Below, piece after piece: positions 9,239 through 18,037 of a stretch of 64,000 nt of DNA (its first letter is position 1; each line of letters begins with the position of its first letter). Both the position numbers and the translations under genes were made by a program. The notes beneath the pieces were generated by a model, which saw nothing but the letters and a program-made list of their open reading frames with translations, ran no database searches and was not told the origin of the DNA. The DNA is from Rhipicephalus microplus (taxonomy: Eukaryota > Arthropoda > Arachnida > Ixodida > Ixodidae), in assembly GCF_043290135.1 (NCBI RefSeq), contig NW_027464604.1, forward strand, positions 689,501 through 753,500, in the 5' to 3' direction.

Positions 9239-10260
9239 TGGTAAGGAGGGAGACAGCTGCTCTTACTGCTCATTTTTTATACATTTTTGTTTATTTGTGC
9301 CAAGCTGCTCTAAAAGCATAGTAATCAAGAAAATTGCACCGAAGTGCTCCGAAACAGCCTCGAAAGCTAAAACTTTTATGCCAACCTCAGCTTCAGCGGG
9401 GAAAAAAATGGTGAGTTTGTCTAATAAGATACACTCAAATGTGTTTTTTTTCTCACTTTCCGCATTTCTTGTGACAAAGGCTCCCAGGGTGCCGCCATAA
9501 TCTTTAAACTTTAGCAAATATACGTGACTCACAAGAATGTGCTGCGGTACATCGAGCTAGCTGCTTCTACTAGCTAGGCTGTGTGTTCTAGCGCCACTGT
9601 CGGCTTGCGAAAACCACCGAGTTTGGTGGCAAGCATAGCGGGATTGACTCTGCGGTTCTCTGTCGTGCATAGCCCATTCGTCCAGGCACTGTGGCTTACA
9701 TGTTGACACTGCCGCATGTGGTCACCTACGAGTACGTGTTAGCTGTGAGTGAGTAACTGTAAACGTGGAGTTATTTTTTCCCTGCACCCAACGCGTCTTC
9801 CGGATGCTCTGGCACGTGCACATGGGTTCTCAAAATGGGTTGCGTGAGCGGCAGATTGTGTGCAACCTATTCCCGGTTTACACCCATTAGCTACTAATTT
9901 ATTTAGAAAGGCGAGAGTTCTCATTACATTTTATGTTTAAAAAAGCCATCGCAGGTGAAATCCGCACATGAATGTATGCAGGTAGAGAGAAACACTTGGT
10001 TACATGCGAAGTCGCGGTGACAAAACGAGTGTTCGAACCATTGTAAACAATATTAACGGGCACCTTGGTGCTTAATTCGTGACTCCTTACACATCAGCAA
10101 TCACTTGACACAGTTTTCATTGTGGGCAATTTGCCACTGCTTCGTTTTTTAATCAAAATTCACAAGAAGTGCCCTAAGAGGTGTCGCTGCATGCGTGCCG
10201 GCCCTGGGCTACACGAGCTTTTTTGGCTTATCTCATTCAATGTTTCGGTCGACGGCAGTG
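9239..10260. other. Unassigned unique sequence before duplicon segment A2
   Basis: About 1 kb absent from copy B. It has no convincing ORF: an 89-residue minus-strand frame at 9263-9532 and a 67-residue plus-strand frame at 10122-10325 show no motif I can defend. The word LIKIHK in the latter recalls a Penelope RT motif but stands alone. No LTR, TIR or tandem repeat was seen. Confidence 0.5.
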
Positions 10261-11945
10261 TGACTTTGTTTTCTTTCTTTTCTTCTTTTTTTTGCAATAA
10301 AACCTGCATCTCGGTCAGCGTTTAATTCTCGTGGACAGGGATTTTTTCACCTGTGGTGCGCTAGCACTTTACGCGAATCACGGAGCGGCGAGGGCAGCAA
10401 TTGCGAGCCGATGTATTATTGGGAGTTCTTCATCGATGGTGATGACCTATAGATATTGAAAAAATATCAACACTGGCCAACTTGTGCTATATTAATAGCG
10501 CGTGGTTGCTCATGTGGAGAGGCGTTATCAGTATCACTCGCTTATCACTTAGTGTCATATGCACGTGCTTTACGAGATAGTCTATGCTTCAAGATTTCTT
10601 GGATCTTGCCCTGCACTTTTGGAGTTGGTCTTGCATGAGATGACCGCGAACGGCAGTGCAGCTTGCTTTTGTTTGTTAGAAGCTCTTGAAGCTATCATGT
10701 CACGCTTTTTTTTTGAGCGAACGACCACTCTTACGTCACTAAGATTCTTGTGCAATCACAATTATTCAATTTCTTTTTAAGTGTGATGTGTTCCTTTTTA
10801 ATGTCTCCGCGGAACCTAGCTTTCAACTAAACCTTTTTTAGATATTATTTTACGTGTTACGAGGGCTAGATGGCACGTGTGTGGCATGTAAAGAAGTAGT
10901 GCAGTTCATATCTAGCGATCATCTGTTCAAAAACTTCCTTCAAAATCTGTTTCAGTTTAATGTGTATCATAAGGAAATTAAAGTATGCACTGGTGCCCCC
11001 ACGTTGCTAAACATGGGTATTTTTAAGCTCCCAGGACAACTTAGTAAAGGCTGCTAACTGCTCCAAAATTGAAATTTCGCTGCTCCAGAAACCACTCCCA
11101 ATTTAGTTTCAGCCATCTCACACCAGTTTGAGTAAAGCGTTAACCTTAGGTCTAAAAACTGAAGGTTTAATTGCTGCGGCAGTTTTGCCGTAAAGTGAAG
11201 TACGCTTCCATTCTCTAAAAAGACACTAAAGAGCAAACCAATTTTTTGCATATATGTACTTCTAATTACACTATCCGACAAACACTTGTCTTGCGACAAC
11301 ATGATGCTCGGCCACGGACAAAACATGCAAGAAGAAAATTTGGGTGGAGATTTCACTGAGATTGCCTTTACCAAATACAGTGACGCACGAAATAATGAAG
11401 GCATCTACTGGGGTAGGGGGGGGGGAGGTCACACATAGCTTCTACTCATTAAAAATGAAGTACATTGTGTTCAGTGGGTGCTAGACCTAGAATACGATGA
11501 TTGGAAAATTTCATTGAGCCAATGTCATAAAAATACGAAAAAGACATTTTGAAATTTGCTACGTGATGCTCAAATGCAGGGGCGCAACAGCTGCGCTGAT
11601 TGCGTCAATTTTATAAAATTGCTCATTTGTGTGCCGAGCTGTGCCAAAACCATAAAATTTTACGAAATTGTGCCACGCTGCGCCAAAACGCCCGACGGGC
11701 CTCAAAATTTTCTCGTTTGCCCTAAGGTGAGCGAGAAATGGAGACCATTTTAGCCACTTGTAGTTTGCATAATCAGTCTATGCGGGCGGACCCTAACCAT
11801 AAACCGCAGTGTAAAACAGCTGCTCATTAGTTCAAGACACTCGCAAAACTCTATCAACCAGATGAAGTTACAACGCCGAGTGCCTGTCGGTCTGCTGACC
11901 GCAGCAGATATATTTAACGGCGGGACGACGCAACTACAACACAAA
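10261..11945. repeat. Duplicon copy A, segment A2
   Basis: Matches 40391-42060 with a few percent substitutions and small indels. The last 980 bases (10964-11945) are also repeated at 18038-19018. Three-way comparison shows each copy with private differences: A2 agrees with B at some sites (for example AAGGTGAGCG against AATGTGAGCG in A3) and with A3 at others (GTATCATAAGG). A2 and A3 are therefore separate paralogues rather than a very recent repeat. It contains a G-rich tract at 11410-11428. Short ORFs conserved among the copies differ mainly by amino-acid-changing substitutions and are not called as genes. Confidence 0.85.
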
Positions 11946-11960
11946 GACAAGAGATTTCAG

Positions 11961-12346
11961 CCGAAGACAGGAGACTTCGTGTTGGGATTTAACTGTTTAT
12001 TTGGGCGAACCTGTGCCCAGTAAACGGAAAGCCCAATTACAGCAGCAGTCTCGCACAGATAGTAGTCTCGAACCGATAGCGGCGAACGGAGCGTCGGCCT
12101 TCGATCAACAACTTACAAGCGGCGAAGTGCGTCGGCATTTATACTCTTGCCGTCGAATGTTCTAGCGTTATCGCTGGCGGTGGCGTAGGTTCCAGAACAA
12201 TCTGTACCGTTCGCACAGTGGGCGTGATCTTATCGAAATGATCTACTACAGTCCGGAACCTTTTCGAAAACTGCAGGCGCGGTTTGCGCTGAGAATCGTG
12301 TGGTGTTTTTGGACGATAACAAAAACTTGGAAAATGGAACGTGGCA
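11961..12346 (-). repeat. 3' LTR of gypsy element 1, outer end truncated
   Basis: Matches 17652-18037 without indels, beginning CCGAAGACAGGAGACTTCGT and ending GAACGTGGCA. It is immediately followed by TTGCCCCACTTTG, whose complement is a purine-rich tract in the expected position for plus-strand priming. The outer 20 bases found in the other LTR are absent; instead ACAAGAGATTTCA joins it to segment A2. Confidence 0.9.
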
Positions 12347-12478
12347 TTGCCCCACTTTGAAAAAAAGGCATCGTCCCGATGCTTTAACTAAAGATGAAGG
12401 TACAATAATAATGCAAGAAAAAAACAATGAATAAATTACGATACAACAATAATACAAAAAAAACACTGTTTCAGTTTG
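12347..12478 (-). other. Polypurine tract and 3' non-coding region of gypsy element 1
   Basis: On the minus strand this lies between the pol stop and the 3' LTR. The tract CAAAGTGGGGCAA (complement of 12347-12359) abuts the LTR and is the probable polypurine primer site. The remainder is A-rich with no ORF. Confidence 0.6.
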
Positions 12479-13192
12479 TTAACGCGCATGAAACGGCTTG
12501 AGGCGCGTGACATGGACGACTTCAGGTCGCGATCGGCGTTGATGAGAGTTCGTGATGCCGTCGGGGACAACCTCGTAATCAAGTGGGCCGAGACGTCGAA
12601 CAACCCTGTACGGTCCGAAGTACCGTCGCAGAAGCTTTTCACTTAGTCCTCGTCGGCGTATCGGCGTCCACACCCAAACACGTTCACCGGGCTGGTATTC
12701 CACGAAGCGTCGTCGAAGAATGTAACGGTGGCTGTCGGTCGTCTGTTGATTCTTGATACGGAGACGCGCAAGTTGTCGGGCTTCTTCGGCGCGCTGAAGG
12801 TACTCGCTCACATCGAGGTTTTCTTCGTCGGTGACAATGGGTAACATGGCACCGAGCGTCGTTGCCGGGCTCCTTCCGTAGACCAATTTGTAAGGAGATA
12901 TCTGCGTCGTCTCCTGCACCGCCGTGTTGTATGCGAAGGTCACATACGGAAGAATGGCGTCCCACGTCTTGTGTTCAACATCGACGTACATTGACAGCAT
13001 GTCGGCGATCGTCTTGTTAAGCCGCTCGATGAGGCCGTTGGTCTGTGGGTGGTACGCTGTCGTCCGGCGGTGGTTTGTTTGGCTGTATGCCAAGATCGCT
13101 TGAGTTAAGTCGGCAGTGAATGCCGTTCCTCTATCGCTGATAAGGACCTCCGGGGCGCCGTGAGGTAGGACGATATTTTGGACGAAGAACTT
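12479..13192 (-). pseudogene. Gypsy element 1 integrase, C-terminal part
   Basis: This carries the second and third catalytic residues of integrase and the C-terminal GPY/F-type module. Visible motifs are LISDRGTAFTADL (second Asp), HPQTNGLIERLNKT (Glu), YGRSPATTLGAM, VWVWTPIRRRGLSEKLL and RYFGPYRVVRRL. It ends with a histidine/arginine-rich tail at 12479. The open frame appears to begin further upstream only because it runs into the antisense of the SINE; true integrase sequence starts at 13192, the edge of the SINE target duplication. The first catalytic Asp is in the separate upstream fragment. Confidence 0.88.
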
Positions 13193-13429
13193 GATTGATA
13201 TGTGGGGTTTAACGTCCCAAAACCACTCTATGATTATGAGAGACGCCGTAGTGGAGGGCTCCGGAAATTTCGACCACCTGGGGTCCTTTAACGTGCACCC
13301 AAATCTGAGCACACGGGCCTACAACATTTCCGCCTCCATCGGAAATGCAGCCGCCGCAGCCGGGATTCGAACCCGCGCCCTGCGGGTCAGCAGCCGAGTA
13401 CCTTAGCCACTAGACCACCGCGGCGGGGC
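13193..13429 (-). mobile_element. tRNA-derived SINE (Ruka-like) inserted in integrase
   Basis: A 237-bp element flanked by a 15-bp target duplication TTGGACGAAGAACTT (13178-13192 and 13430-13444). Its head is on the minus strand at 13429. It contains an A box TGGTCTAGTGGC (13406-13417) and a canonical B box GGTTCGAATCC (13364-13374), and the tRNA-like acceptor GCCGCGG pairs with CTGCGGC. The tRNA-unrelated body follows. The tail lacks a long poly(A). tRNA-derived SINEs of this kind are known from hard ticks. Transcription would be by RNA polymerase III, with LINE machinery in trans; both are inferred from class. Confidence 0.9.
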
Positions 13430-13522
13430 TTGGACGAAGAACTTAGCTACCTCGGATGCACTGCCTTTTGGCAGGGCTTTTGTCTCGGCGTAGCGGGTGA
13501 GGTAGTCGGTAGCTACCACGAT
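13430..13522 (-). pseudogene. Gypsy element 1 integrase, segment between stop and SINE
   Basis: About 78 bases of integrase coding sequence downstream of the premature stop at 13520-13522 and upstream of the SINE; the first 15 positions are the SINE target duplication. The minus-strand reading resembles the ATDYLTRYAE...AKFFV segment of gypsy element 2. It is cut off from both neighbouring fragments. Confidence 0.7.
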
Positions 13523-14122
13523 TCACTTGTTTCCGAAAGCCGACGTCGGGAACGGCCTCAGTAGGTCGATACCAATCTGCTGGAAAGGTCGGCAAGGTGG
13601 ATCAATTGGCTGCAGAAGTCCCGCTGGCCTTGTCGGCGGTGTCTTGCGTCGCTGACAGTCCCGGCATGTCCTCACATAACGAGTGACGTCGGTGGTAAGA
13701 CGTGGCCAGTAGTACCTTTCTTGTATCCTCGTGAGCGTGCGAGAAACACGGAGGTGCCCTGCCGTCGGATCGTCGTGCAGGGCCTGCAGGAGTTCTGGTC
13801 GCAGAGCTGAAGGCACCACAAAGAGGTACTTAGCTCGAAGCGGTGAAAAGTTTTTCTTTTGAAGAAGGCCGTTTCGTAGAAAGAACGACGCAAGTGCGCG
13901 CTTGAATACCTTCGGGACTTCGGCGGTCCTGCCTTCGAGGTATTCTATGAGGGCCTTAAGTTCCGGGTCGGCCCGCTGTCGTTCAGCGAAGTCGTCGGTA
14001 ATTATCGTTCCCAAGAAGTAGTCGTCATCCGGGTCGTTGGTTAGCGGTTGGTCGACAGGCGCACGAGAGACAGTCGGCGTCGGAGTGTTTTTTGCCGGAC
14101 TTGTAAATGACAGTAATGTCAT
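13523..14122 (-). pseudogene. Gypsy element 1 linker and integrase zinc-binding N-terminus
   Basis: A 199-residue frame. It begins in the RNase H to integrase linker and includes the HHCC zinc domain (HDDPTAGHLRVSRTL...CRDCQRRK) and the start of the catalytic core with its first Asp in GIDLLRPFP. It is in a different frame from the preceding RNase H fragment, the slip lying near 14065 in the DADCLS motif. It ends at a TGA (13520-13522) at the position where gypsy element 2 has Trp in GNKWI. A single G-to-A transition would explain this. Confidence 0.85.
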
Positions 14123-14714
14123 ATTCTTGAAGTTTCAGGCTCCATCGTGCGAGGCGACCTGAAGGGTCCTTCAAGGTGGCTAGCCAACACAAGGCGTGGT
14201 GGTCGCTCACAACTTTGAAGGGCCTGCCGTAGAGGTAGGGTCGAAATTTCGACGTAGCCCAGATGATGGCGAGGCACTCCTTTTCTGTTGTGGAATAATT
14301 TGCTTCTGCTTTGGATAGCGATCGGCTGGCGTAACTAATAACCCTTTCAAGTCCGTCAGCCCTCTGCAAAAGAACGGCGCCAAGATCTACGCTGCTTGCG
14401 TCAGTATGTATTTCTGTCTCGGCGGATTCGTCGAAATGAGCAAGTAACGGAGGCGTCTGGAGGCGATGTTTAAGCTCCTGGAAAGCGTGTTCCTGTGGTG
14501 TTTCCCACTTGAACTTCACGTCGGCCTTGGTAAGGTTAGTGAGAGGATCGGCGATTCGGGCGAAGTTTTTCACGAACCGCCTATAATAGGCGCACAGGCC
14601 TAGAAATCGGCGCACGGCTTTCTTGTCAGTGGGCGGCGGGAAGTCGGCGATGGCGGCTGTTTTCCGTGGATTGGGACGAACTCCAGACTTTCTGATAACG
14701 TGCCCCAGAAACAA
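14025..14714 (-). pseudogene. Gypsy element 1 RT connection and RNase H
   Basis: Carries the C-terminal RT and RNase H. Visible are [48 protein letters not shown] (RNase H Asp), [20 protein letters not shown] (Glu) and [13 protein letters not shown] (Asp). The same frame extends upstream to the RT fragment but is cut by a TAA at 14775-14777. It ends out of frame after HSDADCLS because of the frameshift near 14065. Confidence 0.88.
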
Positions 14715-14777
14715 GAGCTCCTTATACGCAAATCTGCACTTTTCTGGCTTCAGTGTGAGTCCGGAAGTCTGGACGGC

Positions 14778-15257
14778 TTAAAGTACAGCTTCAAGGCGCC
14801 GAAGATGCTCGTCGAAACTCGAGGAAAACACGACGACGTCGTCCAAGTACACAAGGCAAGTCTGCCACTTCAATCCTACCAGTACTGTATCCATAACGCG
14901 TTGAGAAGTTGCAGGCGCTGTGCAAAGGCCGAAGGGCATCACCTTAAACTCGAAGAGGCCGTCCGGTTCTATAAACACCGTCTTCTTTCGGTCTCTTTCG
15001 TCTACTTCGATTTGCCAATAGCCAGTCTTGAGGTCCATTGACGAAAAGTACTTGGTGTTATGGAGCCGATCAAGTGCGTCGTCTATTCGTGGGAGAGGAT
15101 ACACGTCCTTTCTTGTGATTTTGTTCAGGCGGCGATAATCAACGCAGAAACGTAGCGTCCCATCCTTTTTCTTCACTAACACCATGGGGGATGTCCATGG
15201 ACTCTTGGGCGGCTGGATAATGTCATCCCGCAGCATTTCGTCAACTTGTCTCTTCAT
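14778..15257 (-). pseudogene. Gypsy element 1 reverse transcriptase core
   Basis: RT fingers and palm: VLVKKKDGTLRFCVDYRRLN, SSMDLKTGYWQIEVDE (first catalytic Asp), FGLCTAPATSQRVMD and LVYLDDVVVFS (the YLDD box, intact). The frame continues upstream through a TAG at 15282-15284, where the second element has Tyr in SPYRVS, and downstream through a TAA at 14775-14777. Both breaks are single-codon changes in an otherwise aligned frame. Confidence 0.9.
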
Positions 15258-15284
15258 GGCCTCACGTTCTCGCGTCGAAACCCT

Positions 15285-16151
15285 CTACGGACTCAGACGG
15301 AGTGGTCTGGCATTTTCTTCGGTTATGATTCGATGTTTCGTGATTGGGGTCTGCCGAATTTTTGATGACGACGAAAAGCATTCTTCGTATTGCAGGAGCA
15401 GGGCCTTGAGCTGTTCTTGCTTATCGTTCGGAAGTCTGGGAATGACGTCGAAAGTTATGGGAGGGGCTTGGTTTCTCTGAGCAGGTTCCGCGGAATCGGC
15501 GAGGGCGAAAGCACTGGTGGCTTCGACAGTTTCTTCGATGTATGCGACCGTTGTTCCTTTGTTCACATGTTTGTACTCGTTGCTGAAATTCGTGAGCATA
15601 ACCGTTGCTTTGCCTCCCCGCAGCTCTGCAATTCCTATTGCGACGCAAATATTTCGTGTGACCAACAGATGCTGACTGCCTTCAACGACGCCTTCCAAGT
15701 CAGGTGATTTAAGAGCACCGACTGAAATAATGACACTTGAGCGAGGCGGAATGGTGACTTGTTCTTCCAGCACATTCAAGGCATGGTGTCCTGACGGCGT
15801 GCGCGGTGGTAGTGCTTCTTCTGTGGATAACGTTATCGACTTTGTTTTTAGGTTGATGACAGCACCATGGAGGCATAAGAAGTCCATGCCAAGGATGACA
15901 TCTCTCGAGCAACGCTGTAGGACTACGAAGTCTGTAGGATAAATACGGCGGTTAACGGTGACTCTCGCTGTGCAGATTCCTGCAGGCGTTACGAGATGAC
16001 CTCCGGTTGTGCGGATTTCAGGGCCTTTCCAAGCTGTCCTAACTTTCTTTAACTTCGAGGCGAACGACCCACTGATGACAGAATAGTCGGCTCCAGTATC
16101 GACGAGAGGGGTCACACTGTGGCCGTCGATAAGAACGTCGAGGTCGCTAGT
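15285..16151 (-). pseudogene. Gypsy element 1 aspartic protease and pre-RT region
   Basis: An aspartic protease with the active site LVDTGADYSVISG and the strand VILGMDFLCLHGAV, followed by the linker to RT (ITKHRIITEENARPLRL). It cleaves the Gag-Pol precursor in this family. It is bounded upstream by an in-frame TGA (16149-16151) and downstream by the TAG at 15282. The pol frame is open above 16151 and lies in the -1 frame relative to gag, consistent with -1 frameshifting; I did not identify the slippery site. Confidence 0.87.
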
Positions 16152-16378
16152 TCACCGTCTTGCATTACAGTTAGGGCGTGGCGTCGGGTCACGGCTGCGT
16201 CGGCTTGTTTCGCTGCTTCCATGTTGCGTCGTCAGGCCACCTTCGGTAAGTGAGCTTTCGCCGCCAGGGCTTTGCCTGGTTGGCGTTGTGTTCGGAAAGC
16301 TCCGTCGCGGCGTCGTCGTCGTCGGAGGATCTTCGGTATTTCGTCGCACAGCAACCGCACCTCCACCGGTTGCTGCCC

Positions 16379-17572
16379 TTAGTTTCCCGGATACGGGCTA
16401 GGAGACAGGCCCCGCGTTGGGCCAGAGTACTGCCAGTGGTGCGGTAACGTGCGGCGGCTGGGCGACGGCGAACGCGAAGGGCTTCGTGGGTTCCACCGAG
16501 TTCCTGTCAGGTAGTCGGCGATGTCACGTGGTCGTTCTCCTGGCTGTGGACGTGGTGCATTGACGGCGGAGCCACGCAGTCCAATCTGTCGGTACTGGGA
16601 ACGGCGGTATGTGTGTCCGGCCTCGCCGCAGTGGTAGCAGAGCGGGCGATGGTCAGGGGTACGCCAGACGTCAGTCTTCCTCGGTGCACTGCGCTGGGCC
16701 TCTGGAGAACGGTATGACGTCGGTGGGGGTGGTGGCGGCGGTGGCGTCTGTCGACAGAAGTGCGATGGGGCGGCGTTTTGGCGTGGACGGGGAGGAGCGT
16801 TGTGGCGCAGTGCAGCGGCGTAGCTTATAGCTTCCGGCTCGGGCAGCGGTGCGTAGGGAATTTGAAGCGATTGCCGATCTTCTTCTAGCACAATGTAGGC
16901 GATTGAATCCACTTGAGGCTGCGCCAAAGGCAACAGCTTGCGCAGCTCTTCCCGCATGATCGCTCGGACCGTTTCACGCAGGTCTCCGGAGTTACTTTCT
17001 TGAGCAGCAGTGCAGTCTGCGGTCAGGCGACGATTATACTGTCTGGTGCGCATGTCCAGGGTCTTTTCGATAGTGGTCGCTTCGGCTACAAATTCTTGGA
17101 CGGTTTTCGGTGGGTTTCTCATCAGTCCCGCGAAGAGCTCCTGTTTGACCCCTCGCATGAGGAAACGAACTTTTTTCTCCTCAGGCATGTCTGGGTCAGC
17201 GTGACGAAATAGTCGGGTCATTTCTTCTGTGAAAATGGCGACATTTTCATTTGGTAGCTGAACCCGGGTCTCTAATAAAGCAGCGGCCCTCTCTTTGCGA
17301 GCGACGCTCGCGAACGTTTGCAGGAATGCGCCGCAGAAAACATCCCAGGTTCGGAGCGTGGACTCCCGATTTTCGAGCCAGGTCCTTGCGGTGTCTTCCA
17401 AATAGAAGAACACACGAGGCAGCTTTTCGTCATGGTCCCAGTGGTTGAGGGCGGCCACATGGTCGTATGTTTCTAGCCAGGACTCCGGGTCTCCGAACGA
17501 TGACCCATGGAAAATTGGTGGTTCCCTGGGTTGGTGCATGACCATCGTGGGCTGGGACGCTGCGGTTGTCAT
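16379..17572 (-). CDS. Gypsy element 1 Gag
   Basis: A 397-residue structural protein that would form the particle. The N-terminal half is a Retrotrans_gag-type helical domain (FHGSSFGDPESWLETYDHV...WLENRESTLRTWDVF...RFLMRGVKQELFAGL). A nucleocapsid knuckle follows, reading CYHCGEAGHTYRRSQY: the fourth zinc ligand is Ser where gypsy element 2 has Cys (CFYCGEAGHILRHC). The C-terminus is rich in Pro, Arg and Ser. The frame itself is intact, unlike pol. It starts 41 bases from the primer-binding site. Confidence 0.87.
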   Translation of the reverse strand: MTTAASQPTMVMHQPREPPIFHGSSFGDPESWLETYDHVAALNHWDHDEKLPRVFFYLEDTARTWLENRESTLRTWDVFCGAFLQTFASVARKERAAALLETRVQLPNENVAIFTEEMTRLFRHADPDMPEEKKVRFLMRGVKQELFAGLMRNPPKTVQEFVAEATTIEKTLDMRTRQYNRRLTADCTAAQESNSGDLRETVRAIMREELRKLLPLAQPQVDSIAYIVLEEDRQSLQIPYAPLPEPEAISYAAALRHNAPPRPRQNAAPSHFCRQTPPPPPPPPTSYRSPEAQRSAPRKTDVWRTPDHRPLCYHCGEAGHTYRRSQYRQIGLRGSAVNAPRPQPGERPRDIADYLTGTRWNPRSPSRSPSPSRRTLPHHWQYSGPTRGLSPSPYPGN

Positions 17573-17612
17573 TGTCGCTCATGTCATTGTGCGAGAGGTA
17601 CGGGGATCGATA

Positions 17613-17628
17613 CCCCGCACCTCCACCA
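17613..17628 (-). promoter_or_regulatory. Primer-binding site of gypsy element 1
   Basis: The plus strand reads CCCCGCACCTCCACCA, which looks like a tRNA 3' end including CCA, two bases from the 5' LTR. The element strand would therefore pair with that tRNA to prime minus-strand synthesis. I did not assign the tRNA identity. The same 16 bases occur at 31550-31565 in gypsy element 2. Confidence 0.8.
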
Positions 17629-17630
17629 GA

Positions 17631-18037
17631 TGTCACGGGGTCGTGACGTGGCCGAAGACAGGAGACTTCGTGTTGGGATTTAACTGTTTATTTGGGCGAA
17701 CCTGTGCCCGGTAAACGGAAAGTCCAATTACAGCAGCAGTCTCGCACAGATAGTAGTCTCGGACCGATAGCGGCGAACGGAGCGTCGGCCTTCGATCAAC
17801 AACTGACAAGGGGCGAAGTGCGTCGGCATTTGTACTCTTGCCGTCGAATGTTCTAGCGTTATCGCTGGCGGTGGCGTAGGTTCCAGAACAATCTGTACCG
17901 TTCGCACAGTGGGCGTGATCTTATCGAAATGATCTACTACAGTCCGGAACCTTTTCGAAAACTGCAGGCGCGGTTTGCGCTGAGAATCGTGTGGTGTTTT
18001 GGGACGATAACAAAAACTTGGGAAATGGAACGTGGCA
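17631..18037 (-). repeat. 5' LTR of gypsy element 1, complete
   Basis: A 407-bp LTR starting TGTCACGGGG and ending GAACGTGGCA on the plus strand, so it has TG...CA ends. It lies next to the primer-binding site and is followed by duplicon sequence (A3) at 18038. Confidence 0.92.

Larger units (their letters stand above)
11961..18037 (-). mobile_element. Ty3/gypsy LTR retrotransposon 1, degenerate
   Basis: A minus-strand element of about 6.1 kb with order LTR, primer-binding site, gag, protease, RT, RNase H, integrase, LTR. Over the 386 bases both LTRs share I count 8 differences by eye, about 2%. The outer tip of the left LTR (the 20 bases present at 17631-17650) is missing and replaced by an unrelated junction. 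Pol has in-frame stops at 16149, 15282, 14775 and 13520, a frameshift near 14065 and a SINE inside integrase, so it is non-autonomous. No env frame is seen. The right flank GTATCATAAGG equals 10964-10974, showing where it originally inserted in the unit. Confidence 0.9.

Noticed and set aside
10122..10325. A Penelope RT fragment, from the word LIKIHK
   Set aside because: It is a single short motif with no neighbouring RT blocks and a frame that soon runs into duplicon sequence.
11054..11404. A minus-strand ORF of about 112-116 codons present in three copies (also 18128-18466, 41183-41518)
   Set aside because: It has no known domain, variable start, and shared length only because the copies are recent duplicates. 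AT-rich repeat DNA gives such frames by chance.
11556..11753. A 65-codon ORF of identical length in three duplicon copies (also 18627-18824 and 41682-41879)
   Set aside because: Differences among copies are almost all amino-acid-changing, it contains internally repeated non-coding words (GTGCCAAAACCATAAAATTT type), and there is no motif. Equal length is explained by recent common origin.
13358..13428. A tRNA gene on the minus strand
   Set aside because: It has A and B boxes and an acceptor-like stem, but continues into a SINE body and is flanked by a 15-bp target duplication, so it is the SINE head.
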